From positions 1 to 17,644 of the forward strand of contig JAISDQ010000016.1 of assembly GCA_031264605.1 (NCBI GenBank): 17,644 nt of DNA, given 5' to 3'. Shown here piece by piece: positions 7,225-14,387 of this stretch; the first letter of the stretch is position 1; each line of letters opens with the position of its first letter. The notes under the pieces were generated by a model. That model ran no database searches and was not told where the DNA came from. It worked only from the letters and a program-made list of their open reading frames with translations. This stretch comes from Synergistaceae bacterium. Lineage in GTDB: Bacteria; Synergistota; Synergistia; Synergistales; Synergistaceae. The position numbers and the translations under genes were made by a program.

Positions 7225-7253
7225 ATTATGCACATAAACTATGTTCCAGTCAA
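7225..7253 (-). promoter_or_regulatory. Sigma70-type promoter for HU
   Basis: Minus strand: TTGACT (7248-7253), a 17-base spacer and CATAAT (7225-7230). This is a near-consensus housekeeping promoter, located between the der stop and the HU start. The spacer holds a small palindrome, ACATA-GTT-TATGT, which could be an operator. Confidence 0.8.
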
Positions 7254-7274
7254 GTTTTCTGGTGAAATTGGGCT

Positions 7275-8624
7275 TTAATTTCCTTCGCTTTTTTTTCTAA
7301 AGAACAATTTCAAAGGCGTGCCTGAGAAGTCGGCCATCCCGCGCAAAATGTTCTCGACCCGCCTCATGAACGGCTTCGAGACCAGTTTATCGTCGTTCAC
7401 GAAAAACACGAACGCCGGAGGTTCGCCGTCCGCCTGGGTGCAGAATGATATCTTCAAACTCCTTCCCCGTACGGCGGGCATCCGTTCGAAAGCGAACACC
7501 TCCCGCACAAGGCGGTTGAGTTCTGAGGTCGAAATTCTCCTGCGCCTGTTTTCGTCGACCGAATCTATGCAGCCGCCGATTTTGCCTATTCCCCTCTTTG
7601 AGAGCGCCGACACGAAAATGACGGGAGCGTGCGACGCGAACGAAAATTCATCGCGTACTTTGTCTCTCATTTTGTCGCCGGATGCCGCGCCGTCCTTCAC
7701 GAGATCCCACTTATTGACCACGAGGACCAATCCTCTGCCGCGCTCCATGACGTGACCGACCAGGCGCTTGTCCTGCTCCGCCGCTACTTCCGAAGCGTCG
7801 AGCACGACCAGGGCGACCTTGCATTTATCGATCGCCTGATAGGTGCGTACTGCGGAATAATACTCCACATTGGAGCCGATCCTCGATTTCTTCCGCAATC
7901 CGGCGGTGTCGAGGAAGCGGTATTTCCTGCCGCCCAGTTCCACCAAAGAATCGACCACGTCCCTCGTTGTCCCCGGGATATCCGACACAAGCGAGCGTTC
8001 GCTGCCAATCAGAGCGTTGAAAATGCTTGATTTCCCCGTGTTCGGCCGTCCCACGAGCGCCACGGACAGTTCGGAGCAGTCCCCGGATTCCGGGCCGTCT
8101 TCCTCTTCCGGCAACATTTCGCTTATTCCTTCGAGCAGATCTCCCATGTTGAAATTATGGGTGGCGCTTACCGGAATCACTTTTTCGAATCCCAATGACG
8201 AGGCTTCGTACGCTAAGGCGGTATTTTCGGGGTTATCCAGTTTGTTCACCGCTACGATTACTTTCACTCCGCTTTTGCGGAGCATTAAAGCTATTTCCTC
8301 ATCCATGGGCGTCACTCCGTCGCGCCCGTCGATGACAAATACGGCCCCGTCGCTCTCGGAAATGGCCTGTTTTACCTGAAGGGCCATCAGGTCCATTATC
8401 TCCGCGCGCCCGTCTTGCGTATCGCCCATGATTCCGCCCGTGTCGACTATGTAGAACCTTTTCCCGTCCCACGTCATTTCCCCGTACAGCCTGTCTCTGG
8501 TAACTCCGGGAAAATCGTCGACTATGGCTTCGCGGCGGCCGAGCAGCCTGTTGAAAAGAGAAGATTTCCCCACGTTGGGGCGTCCTATCACCGCAATGAT
8601 GCCCACCTGTTCACCAACTTCCAT
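7275..8624 (-). CDS. der: Ribosome assembly GTPase Der (EngA), tandem G domains
   Basis: Der is an essential GTPase of 50S subunit maturation with two consecutive G domains and a C-terminal KH-like domain. Domain 1 has GRPNVGKS (residues 14-21), DTGG (61-64) and NKLD (127-130). Domain 2 has GRPNTGKS (192-199), DTAG (239-242) and NKWD (304-307). An acidic linker EEEDGPESGD joins them. The last 100 residues form the KH-like part, ending with a basic KLFFRKKSEGN. The start at ATG 8624 gives 449 residues. A GTG at 8636 and a GTG at 8606 (beginning MGIIAVIG) are possible alternatives, and none has a strong ribosome site. It is divergent from glmS and lies upstream of HU. Confidence 0.96.
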   Translation of the reverse strand: MEVGEQVGIIAVIGRPNVGKSSLFNRLLGRREAIVDDFPGVTRDRLYGEMTWDGKRFYIVDTGGIMGDTQDGRAEIMDLMALQVKQAISESDGAVFVIDGRDGVTPMDEEIALMLRKSGVKVIVAVNKLDNPENTALAYEASSLGFEKVIPVSATHNFNMGDLLEGISEMLPEEEDGPESGDCSELSVALVGRPNTGKSSIFNALIGSERSLVSDIPGTTRDVVDSLVELGGRKYRFLDTAGLRKKSRIGSNVEYYSAVRTYQAIDKCKVALVVLDASEVAAEQDKRLVGHVMERGRGLVLVVNKWDLVKDGAASGDKMRDKVRDEFSFASHAPVIFVSALSKRGIGKIGGCIDSVDENRRRRISTSELNRLVREVFAFERMPAVRGRSLKISFCTQADGEPPAFVFFVNDDKLVSKPFMRRVENILRGMADFSGTPLKLFFRKKSEGN

Positions 8625-8658
8625 AAGTATATGCACGAGAGAATGCGACGTTCTTGTA

Positions 8659-8699
8659 CGTTATAATAATATCGGCATCGTACGAATAATATTATAACG
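8659..8699. promoter_or_regulatory. Inverted repeat in the der/glmS divergent intergenic region
   Basis: Ten-base perfect arms CGTTATAATA (8659-8668) and TATTATAACG (8690-8699) flank a 21-base spacer that contains the palindrome TCGTACGA (8678-8685). The arms carry TATAAT-like strings on both strands, so they may be the -10 regions of back-to-back promoters, or a binding site for a dimeric regulator. No matching -35 boxes are clear. Confidence 0.45.
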
Positions 8700-8713
8700 G
8701 CAGGTGGCGTGAA

Positions 8714-10561
8714 ATGTGCGGGATCATGGGGTACGCGGGCGGCAAAAAGGCTGCCGATATAATACTCGAGGGACTTTCGAGGCAGGAATACAGGGGATAC
8801 GACTCGGCTGGCATAGCGCTGCGGTGTCAGGATGAAATTATCAACGCCAAAATAGTGGGCCGCGTCTCCGAACTGGCGCGCAAAATGAAGGAACTTCCCC
8901 CCAAGTGCGCCGAATCCGTGTCGGGTATCGGCCACACCAGATGGGCCACTCACGGAGGAGTGACCGAGACGAACGCCCATCCTCACGAAAGCGCCGATGG
9001 CAGCGTGGTTCTCGTTCACAACGGCATCATAGAAAACTCCCGCGAAATAAAATCGAAGCTCGAATCGGACGGCGTCAAATTCATCACCCAGACGGACACC
9101 GAAGCCGCCTGTCAGTTGTTAGCCGTGCTTTATAAAAAATTAGGCGGCGACGCGCTAGAGGCGATGAAAGCCCTCACGGCGGAACTCATCGGAGCTTTCG
9201 CCCTCGTCATCCTGTTCAGGGACAGACCCGACGAAATATGGTGCGCCCGTAAGGGCTCGCCGCTCGTCGCCGCGCACGACGGAAGCGCGTGTTATTGCGC
9301 GTCCGATCCTACGGCGCTTCTGGCCTATACCCACGACCTCTTTTTTCTCGAGGAAGGCGAAATGGCCATGCTGTCGCCCGAAAAGTGCGAATTCTTCAGC
9401 TTCGCGGGGGACAAAAAACAGAAGAAGACCATCTGTCTCAACTGGGACAGCGTCATGGCGGACAAAGGCCATCACGATCACTTCATGCGCAAGGAAATAG
9501 GCGAGCAGCCCGACGTTCTTCGCCTCACGATAGACACGCACACGATACTGACCGACGTCGCGATGGACAAAAGCCTGGCGCTTCCTCCGGGTTTCATGAA
9601 GCGCGTCCGCCGCATCCAGTTGGTGGCGTGCGGCACGTCGAGTTATGCCACGCTGGTGGCCCGCGATATTATGGAAAGCATCGACAACAGCATCGATATT
9701 TCGGCCGAGGTCGCCTCGGAGTACCGTTACCGGAACGTGGCGGGCGGCGGCGACACGCTCGCGATATTCGTCTCACAGAGCGGCGAAACGGCGGATACCC
9801 TCGCTGCCGCCAGAATCGCGAGATCCAAGGGCACCCAATGCATAGCCATAACCAATGTGCGAGGTTCGACGCTCGACCGCGAAATCGACCGCACGGTGCT
9901 GTCGATGGCCGGTCCTGAAATAGGAGTGGCTGCCACAAAGACGTTCATGGGACAGATAAGCCTTCTCTCTCTTTTGTCCATGGCGCTCTTAAAAGACAGG
10001 GGCACGCTGTCGGCCGGCGACGAGGCGAGGCTGATAGGCGGTCTTAGGTCCATTCCCGCCTTGCAGCAGTCGATCATAGAGCGCGAGAATGAGATAAGGG
10101 CGCTGGCGGAAAAATACTCTGACTCCAGGGGATTTTTCTTCATCGGACGGCGGGAATGCGTGCCGCTAACGATGGAAGGGGCGCTGAAGCTCAAAGAAAT
10201 AGCGTATCTGCCGTCCGAAGCCTATGCGGCCGGCGAAATGAAACACGGCCCAATAGCGATGCTCGACGAAAGACTCACCGTTGTGGCGCTCGTTCCCGAT
10301 ACCGACCTGCGTGAAAAAACCCTCTCCAACGTCGAGGAATGCAGGGCGAGGAACGCGCCGATACTGCTGTTCGTATCCGAGGGCGACGAGGCGGCGCGCG
10401 CTCACGCCACGGATATCTTCTTCGTGCCGAGAACCGAGCCCGAACTCTTTCCTTTCGTGGCCGTGATCCCGCTTCAGCTGTTCGCGTATCACGTGGCGCG
10501 CGCTCTGGGGCGCGACATAGACATGCCGAGAAATCTCGCGAAAAGCGTCACTGTGGAATAA
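8714..10561 (+). CDS. glmS: Glutamine-fructose-6-phosphate aminotransferase (isomerizing)
   Basis: GlmS makes glucosamine-6-phosphate from fructose-6-phosphate and glutamine, the first step toward UDP-GlcNAc for peptidoglycan and lipid A. The 615-residue product begins MCGIMGYAGG, so Cys2 becomes the N-terminal nucleophile of the glutaminase domain after Met removal. That domain also shows RGYDSAGIA, GHTRWATHG (73-81), HNG (102-104) and TDTEA (127-131). Two SIS domains follow, with CGTSSYA, SQSGETADT and AATKTF in the first and MEGALKLKEIAY plus the EMKHGPIAM loop in the second. It ends with LAKSVTVE, the usual C-tail. AGGTGG lies before the ATG. There is no room upstream for a glmS ribozyme. 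Confidence 0.98.
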   Translation: MCGIMGYAGGKKAADIILEGLSRQEYRGYDSAGIALRCQDEIINAKIVGRVSELARKMKELPPKCAESVSGIGHTRWATHGGVTETNAHPHESADGSVVLVHNGIIENSREIKSKLESDGVKFITQTDTEAACQLLAVLYKKLGGDALEAMKALTAELIGAFALVILFRDRPDEIWCARKGSPLVAAHDGSACYCASDPTALLAYTHDLFFLEEGEMAMLSPEKCEFFSFAGDKKQKKTICLNWDSVMADKGHHDHFMRKEIGEQPDVLRLTIDTHTILTDVAMDKSLALPPGFMKRVRRIQLVACGTSSYATLVARDIMESIDNSIDISAEVASEYRYRNVAGGGDTLAIFVSQSGETADTLAAARIARSKGTQCIAITNVRGSTLDREIDRTVLSMAGPEIGVAATKTFMGQISLLSLLSMALLKDRGTLSAGDEARLIGGLRSIPALQQSIIERENEIRALAEKYSDSRGFFFIGRRECVPLTMEGALKLKEIAYLPSEAYAAGEMKHGPIAMLDERLTVVALVPDTDLREKTLSNVEECRARNAPILLFVSEGDEAARAHATDIFFVPRTEPELFPFVAVIPLQLFAYHVARALGRDIDMPRNLAKSVTVE

Positions 10562-10573
10562 GGCGGAGCCCCG

Positions 10574-10603
10574 CCGGGGAACTGGTTCCCCGGACCCCTT
10601 TTT
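10574..10603 (+). terminator. Intrinsic terminator of glmS
   Basis: The stem CCGGGGAAC (10574-10582) pairs with GTTCCCCGG (10585-10593) around a TG loop, followed by ACCCC and five T (10599-10603). An overlapping alternative stem, GGCGG (10562-10566) with CCGCC (10571-10575), lies just before it. Confidence 0.75.
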
Positions 10604-10607
10604 CGTT

Positions 10608-10640
10608 AATTTTCTTTCACCCGTAGGGTGAAAGAAAATT
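10608..10640. repeat. Perfect 15-base inverted repeat
   Basis: AATTTTCTTTCACCC (10608-10622), loop GTA, GGGTGAAAGAAAATT (10626-10640) with no mismatch. It sits directly after the glmS terminator and has no T-tract beyond either arm. It could act as a second stop, an mRNA-stabilising hairpin or part of a repeat element. Confidence 0.75.
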
Positions 10641-10738
10641 GATAATAGAGTGCAGGGGGCTAGCCTGTTCTTGCAAACTGGCGAATATTCCTTGCCGGGT
10701 TTGGGCGGCGGCCGAGATTTTGATCCTGTAGTTTAAGC

Positions 10739-10756
10739 GGCCGCCGTAAGGCGGCC
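10739..10756 (-). terminator. GC-rich hairpin after nfeD
   Basis: The arms GGCCGCC (10739-10745) and GGCGGCC (10750-10756) with loop GTAA lie seven bases past the nfeD stop. On the minus strand they are followed by GCTTAAAC, a poor T-tract, so this is a weak intrinsic terminator at best. Confidence 0.45.
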
Positions 10757-10762
10757 ACTGCT

Positions 10763-11341
10763 TCACTCTTTCGCCGTCACCCACAGAACGCCTCCCTCGA
10801 CGCCGAGGATTTTTACCATTTTTCCGGGGCGGAGGGGTTCGTTATCGCGCGTTCTGGCGGGCAGTTCCACTCGGCCGGCTTTTGTGTCTACCATGACCTT
10901 TCCGGTGTTCGACGCCGATCCCATTACGGCGATGTACACGTACGCGCGGCGTCCTTCGAGAGTTTCCAGCTTCAGGCTGCCGTCCTCCTGAAATTTCAGG
11001 AACGCGCGGAGCAAAAACAGCGAGACGAAAACGAAGATTATTCCGGAAACCGCCCCGGCCAGAGACGCCGCGAGCCTGGACAGGCCGTTGTAAAACCCGG
11101 CGAACGTCACCCATCCGTAACCTATGAAAAACGCCACGAAATTGCGAACCGACAGATAGTCCGATAACGCAGTGCCGGCCATTCCGTGCGCGTCCGAAGC
11201 GTCGGAGACATCGGGGGCGTCAGTCCCGAAGTCGGCCGAGCCGTCCTCGGAGTTGGCGCTGCCCAGCGACTGGAAGAGAAATATGAGGGAAGCCGCCCCG
11301 CCGAGGGCCACGTGGCCCCATTCCCAGACGCCCATCGTCAT
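10763..11341 (-). CDS. NfeD-like membrane protein with C-terminal OB-fold domain
   Basis: NfeD-family proteins pair with flotillin/stomatin partners in membrane organisation. The 192-residue product has an N-terminal hydrophobic segment (about 8-26) and a Ser/Asp/Ala-rich loop (about 28-55). Two long hydrophobic segments follow (about 64-85 and 90-112), then a C-terminal beta-rich domain (about 122-192). That domain, with GKVMVDTKAGRVELPAR and GKMVKILGVEGGVLWV, is the typical NfeD OB fold. There is no serine protease domain, so it is the short form. The start ATG at 11341 overlaps the stop of the flotillin gene as ATGA, which supports a functional pair. Confidence 0.85.
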   Translation of the reverse strand: MTMGVWEWGHVALGGAASLIFLFQSLGSANSEDGSADFGTDAPDVSDASDAHGMAGTALSDYLSVRNFVAFFIGYGWVTFAGFYNGLSRLAASLAGAVSGIIFVFVSLFLLRAFLKFQEDGSLKLETLEGRRAYVYIAVMGSASNTGKVMVDTKAGRVELPARTRDNEPLRPGKMVKILGVEGGVLWVTAKE

Positions 11342-12969
11342 TTTACGCGCTTCTCCCTGCTTTTATCGCCGGATTCCGCGGCAGGTTCTTTTTCGGGCTG
11401 GTTCTCGGGGCGTCCCAAAATTCCGGGGCCGATGACTCCGGTCATTTTGAGAAGGTCCTGAAGCGGCGGCAGGCTCGTCGCGTAATCGCGCACCATGTTC
11501 GAGATCGCGCGCCCGTCTTTGTCCCCCGAATCCCAGACGGTCAGTTTGTCTATTTTCAGGCTCGATACGGCTTTGGCCTGAATGTTCATCATCTCGGGGA
11601 CTCTGTCGGCCATCATGAGCAAAAACGCGGCGTTCGCGTCGCCCGAAGCGGCCTCGACCAGCTTCCTGATGCCGTCGGAATTGGCGTCGAACAGTGCCTT
11701 CATGCCGTCGGAGCGGCCTAGCATCTCCTGTTTCACCCTCTCGCCTTCTCCGCGCCCTTCCCGGCTCTGACGTTCCATCCGCGCCTCCGCGTCGATTATT
11801 ACCTTCTGTTTCTCGGCCTCGGCGACAGGCACGGTATCCGCCAGCCGCGCGGCCTTTTCCTTCTCGGCGCGCGCGGTCTCGGCCTCTTTTTCGGCCAGGT
11901 ACGCCGCTCGGCGGGCCTCCGCCTCTTTCGTCTTCTCGGCAACCTCGCCGCGCCTGTTAGCTTCGGCTGTTTTCTCGCGAAGCTCGGCGTCGGACTCCGC
12001 CTTGATCTGACGCGCGACGTTCTCGCCCTTGACGGCTTCGGCGTCCGCGGCGGCCACTCCGACGCGCTGCTCCCTTTCGGCGTCTGCAAGGCCTATTTCT
12101 CGCTCTTTCCTGGCCCGCGCTATGCCTATTTCTCGTTCCTTCGCGGTGTCGGCGAGGCCTATTTCCTTCTCCTTGTCGGCGAGAGCTATGCCAATTTCGC
12201 GCTCTTTGCCGGCTTGCGCCAATCCTATTTCACGCTCTTTGTCGGAGCCCGCCACGCCAATTTCGCGCTCCTTGGCCGCCCGCGCGACGCCGATCGCCTT
12301 TTCCTTATCCGCCTCGGCGACGCCTATCTGCCCGTTGCGCTCCTGTTCGGCCACGTCTATGCGGGCCTGATTGATCGCCTCGCTCGCGGCTTTTTGGCCG
12401 AGCGCTTTTATATACCCCGATTCGTCGTCGATGTCCTTGATGTTGACGTTGATGACCCGCAAACCCACTTTCGCCAGCTCTACCTCGACCGAATCCATCA
12501 CTGCGCTTTGGAATTTTTCCCTGTCCTTGTTGATTTCCTCTATATACATCGTCGCTATCGTGGCGCGGAACTGACCGAAAATTATATCCTCCGCGACCTG
12601 CCTCACCAAACCCTGGTTGAGCCTCAACAGGCGTTCGGCCGCGTTCTTCATGACCACGGGCTCCGTGCTGATGCCGACCGTGAAAGTGGACGGCGCGGCG
12701 ATGCGTATGTTCTCCTTCGAGAGCGCGCCCTGAAGCGGAATCTCTATGGATATCGGAGTGAGGTCGAGGTAAGAATAATCCTGAAAAAGCGGCCATACGA
12801 ACGCCGCCCCACCGTGCACGCAGCGCGCGCTTCCCTCTCCCGTCTTTCCGAAGATGACGAGAATTTTGTCCGAAGGACAGCGCCTGTATCTCTTGATGAG
12901 CGAGATAAACGAAAGGAACACGAAGACAACTAAAATCACGGTAAAAACAAGGCCCGTATACATAAGCAC
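11338..12969 (-). CDS. Flotillin-family (SPFH/band 7) membrane scaffold protein with hendecad repeats
   Basis: Flotillins anchor in the inner membrane and assemble into large oligomers in ordered membrane domains. The 543-residue product has a hydrophobic N-terminal hairpin or span (about 5-25) and an SPFH domain (about 30-195, with VIFGKTGEG and the stretch VEVELAKVGLRVINVNI). A long Glu/Ala/Lys-rich coiled region (200-415) and a C-terminal region with a polar tail follow. Residues 216-314 consist of nine consecutive 11-residue units, each starting G-[VIL]-A, many reading like GLADTAKEREI. The spacing is exactly 11 for every unit, implying an extended right-handed hendecad coiled coil. The gene is coupled to nfeD by ATGA. 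It resembles YqiK/FloT-type proteins; the exact subgroup is not certain. Confidence 0.9.
   Translation of the reverse strand: MLMYTGLVFTVILVVFVFLSFISLIKRYRRCPSDKILVIFGKTGEGSARCVHGGAAFVWPLFQDYSYLDLTPISIEIPLQGALSKENIRIAAPSTFTVGISTEPVVMKNAAERLLRLNQGLVRQVAEDIIFGQFRATIATMYIEEINKDREKFQSAVMDSVEVELAKVGLRVINVNIKDIDDESGYIKALGQKAASEAINQARIDVAEQERNGQIGVAEADKEKAIGVARAAKEREIGVAGSDKEREIGLAQAGKEREIGIALADKEKEIGLADTAKEREIGIARARKEREIGLADAEREQRVGVAAADAEAVKGENVARQIKAESDAELREKTAEANRRGEVAEKTKEAEARRAAYLAEKEAETARAEKEKAARLADTVPVAEAEKQKVIIDAEARMERQSREGRGEGERVKQEMLGRSDGMKALFDANSDGIRKLVEAASGDANAAFLLMMADRVPEMMNIQAKAVSSLKIDKLTVWDSGDKDGRAISNMVRDYATSLPPLQDLLKMTGVIGPGILGRPENQPEKEPAAESGDKSREKRVK
12028..12324 (-). repeat. Nine-unit 33-bp tandem repeat inside the flotillin gene
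   Basis: The nine 11-residue units (residues 216-314) correspond to nine direct 33-base units without insertions or deletions. On the plus strand the repeating string resembles CCTATTTC followed by CGCTC or TCGTTC. The units are diverged at synonymous positions, so the array is not a recent slippage product. Confidence 0.85.
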
Positions 12970-12993
12970 ACCCCCGTCTTTTATTTGGCGATA

Positions 12994-13827
12994 TTATCCG
13001 AGAAACTGAATAGCGTTGAGCGACGCGACGCGCCTGAATGTTGCGTCAGGCATATTCTGAGATTCTATCATAGATTTGAAACGGGGGAAACGCAGCAGCG
13101 GAAAATCGGAGCCGTATAAAATTTTGCCGCCGATCCAGGGCACGGAACAGAGCCCGAAAATTTCGCCGCCGTATACGAAAGGCGACGCGGCCGTATCGTA
13201 CCGCACATTTCTCAGGGCGTTTCTCGCCTCCGGGATGGATTCGTACATGAACAGCCCGCCGCCCCAGTGCGCCATTATTATCTTCAGTTCAGGATGGTTG
13301 CGCGCGAAGAGATACGCCTCGCGCGGGCCGGCGCGTCCCTTGCCCGGGTAGTCGCGTCCGACCGGCTCGGCGGTATGAAGCGAGACGAACATGCCGTTTT
13401 CGTGGCATGCAGCCGCGAACCTCCAGGTCTCCTCGATATCCGCTATGTCGAAATCCTGTCCGTCGGGAAATATTTCACCGACGCCTATGGCCCCGAGCGA
13501 CGCGCACCGTTCGATCTCCGCCGAGGCCCCTCTCGCCAGAGGCGGGACGACCGCCAGCGCCTTCAATTTTCCGTTCGACGCGCGCGCGGCCTCCAACACG
13601 TAATCGTTGCACAGCCTGCACAATCCCAGGTCTTTAAACCCGAACCCGGTAATCCAGCTTTCCGACACGCCGTCCTCTTCCATGGCGGACAAAATGTCGG
13701 GTACGCCGCCCCATCTGTGCGCGCGGCCGGCAGTAAGCGCGCCGAAATAACTCTCGGAGGTGGATATTTTTTCCCGGCCGGCAATTATCTCCGGAGGATA
13801 CGCGTGAACGTGAACGTCGATTATCAT
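12994..13827 (-). CDS. Amidohydrolase family 2 (TIM-barrel metal-dependent hydrolase)
   Basis: The 277-residue product belongs to the amidohydrolase-related family (COG2159-like, related to ACMS decarboxylases). It has DVHVH (His6 and His8, metal ligands), an HTAEP motif (His151), IMAHWGGG (His187) and LYGSDFPL (Asp241). Its substrate cannot be told. The start is the ATG at 13827, which gives MIIDVHVH, the usual opening. A longer frame to 13935 would run through the rplL terminator and is rejected. No Shine-Dalgarno sequence precedes the ATG. Seven bases before it is TAATAT, a possible -10 box, so the transcript may be leaderless or the gene may rely on read-through from rplL. It is downstream of the ribosomal block and probably not part of it functionally. 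Confidence 0.85.
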   Translation of the reverse strand: MIIDVHVHAYPPEIIAGREKISTSESYFGALTAGRAHRWGGVPDILSAMEEDGVSESWITGFGFKDLGLCRLCNDYVLEAARASNGKLKALAVVPPLARGASAEIERCASLGAIGVGEIFPDGQDFDIADIEETWRFAAACHENGMFVSLHTAEPVGRDYPGKGRAGPREAYLFARNHPELKIIMAHWGGGLFMYESIPEARNALRNVRYDTAASPFVYGGEIFGLCSVPWIGGKILYGSDFPLLRFPRFKSMIESQNMPDATFRRVASLNAIQFLG

Positions 13828-13844
13828 ACGGCCAATATTAACAT

Positions 13845-13875
13845 AAAAAGCCGGCCCGCGTTTCCGCGAACCGGC
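13845..13875 (-). terminator. Strong intrinsic terminator downstream of rplL
   Basis: Minus strand: an 11-pair stem, GCCGGTTCGCG with CGCGGGCCGGC (two G-T pairs), capped by GAAA (13861-13864) and followed at once by five T (13849-13845). It lies about 85 bases past the rplL stop and 17 bases before the amidohydrolase ATG. Confidence 0.88.
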
Positions 13876-13903
13876 CTGCGTTGAACTATAAAACAAATAC
13901 CTT

Positions 13904-13955
13904 GGGGCTCCGCCCCAATCCACGCAAGGGGACAAATCCCCCTGACTCCTTTTTA
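13904..13955 (+). repeat. Double-hairpin intergenic repeat similar to the one after glmS
   Basis: The first hairpin is GGGGC (13904-13908) with GCCCC (13912-13916). The second is GGGGA (13928-13932) with TCCCC (13937-13941), followed by CTGACTCC and a T-run. The order and wording match the element at 10562-10603 (GGAGCCCC, then GGGGA...TCCCC, then GGACCCC and T-run). Here the T-run points against rplL transcription, so the element is not simply a terminator. Low-level family membership is inference from two copies. Confidence 0.45.
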
Positions 13956-13960
13956 AATAA

Positions 13961-14344
13961 TTACTTGAATTCGACCTTCGCCCCGGCGTCTTCGAATTTC
14001 TTCTTGATCTCCTCGGCCTCTTCCTTGCTTACGCCTTCCTTTATCGGCTTAGGCGGATTGTCGACCAGGTCTTTGGCTTCCTTCAGGCCAAGTCCGGCGA
14101 TGATCTCGCGGACAACTTTGATGACGCCTATCTTATTAGCGCCGTGATCGGTGAGGATGACGTCGAACTCGGTCTTCTCCTCTTCGGCCGCAGCGGCGCC
14201 CGCCGCGGGCCCCGCTGCCGCGGCCACCGCGGCGACAGGAGCGGCCGCGGAGACTCCGAATTTCTCTTCCAGGGCGTGGACGAGTTCCGCCACTTCCAAC
14301 ACCGACATCTCTTCGATCGCTTTGATTATTTCCTCGCGTGTCAT
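13961..14344 (-). CDS. rplL: 50S ribosomal protein L7/L12
   Basis: This is the stalk protein of the large subunit that recruits translational GTPases. The 127-residue product has the N-terminal dimerisation domain (MTREEIIKAIEEMSVLEVAELVHALEEKFGV), a long Ala/Pro/Gly hinge (about residues 32-54) and the conserved C-terminal domain, starting around EKTEFDVIL and with the NKIGVIKVVRE and GLGLKEAKDLVD segments. GAGGAGG precedes the ATG at a good distance. It follows rplJ by 43 bases and ends the operon before the terminator at 13845-13875. Confidence 0.98.
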   Translation of the reverse strand: MTREEIIKAIEEMSVLEVAELVHALEEKFGVSAAAPVAAVAAAAGPAAGAAAAEEEKTEFDVILTDHGANKIGVIKVVREIIAGLGLKEAKDLVDNPPKPIKEGVSKEEAEEIKKKFEDAGAKVEFK

Positions 14345-14387
14345 CTAAATATCCTCCTCGGGTAAATTGCAGATAATTTTTGAGCCG

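Noticed and set aside
8637..8713. glmS ribozyme riboswitch upstream of glmS
   Set aside because: Only 77 bases separate der and glmS, and the sequence is AT-rich and palindromic without the ribozyme core.
12028..12324. CRISPR-like regular 33-base periodicity
   Set aside because: The repeats are in frame inside the flotillin gene, contiguous without spacers and encode a hendecad coiled coil.
12214..12933. 239-codon plus-strand frame
   Set aside because: It is antisense to the flotillin gene and carries no recognisable domain.
13828..13935. N-terminal extension of the amidohydrolase to 313 residues
   Set aside because: It would translate through the rplL terminator hairpin and lacks family similarity; MIIDVHVH is the natural start.
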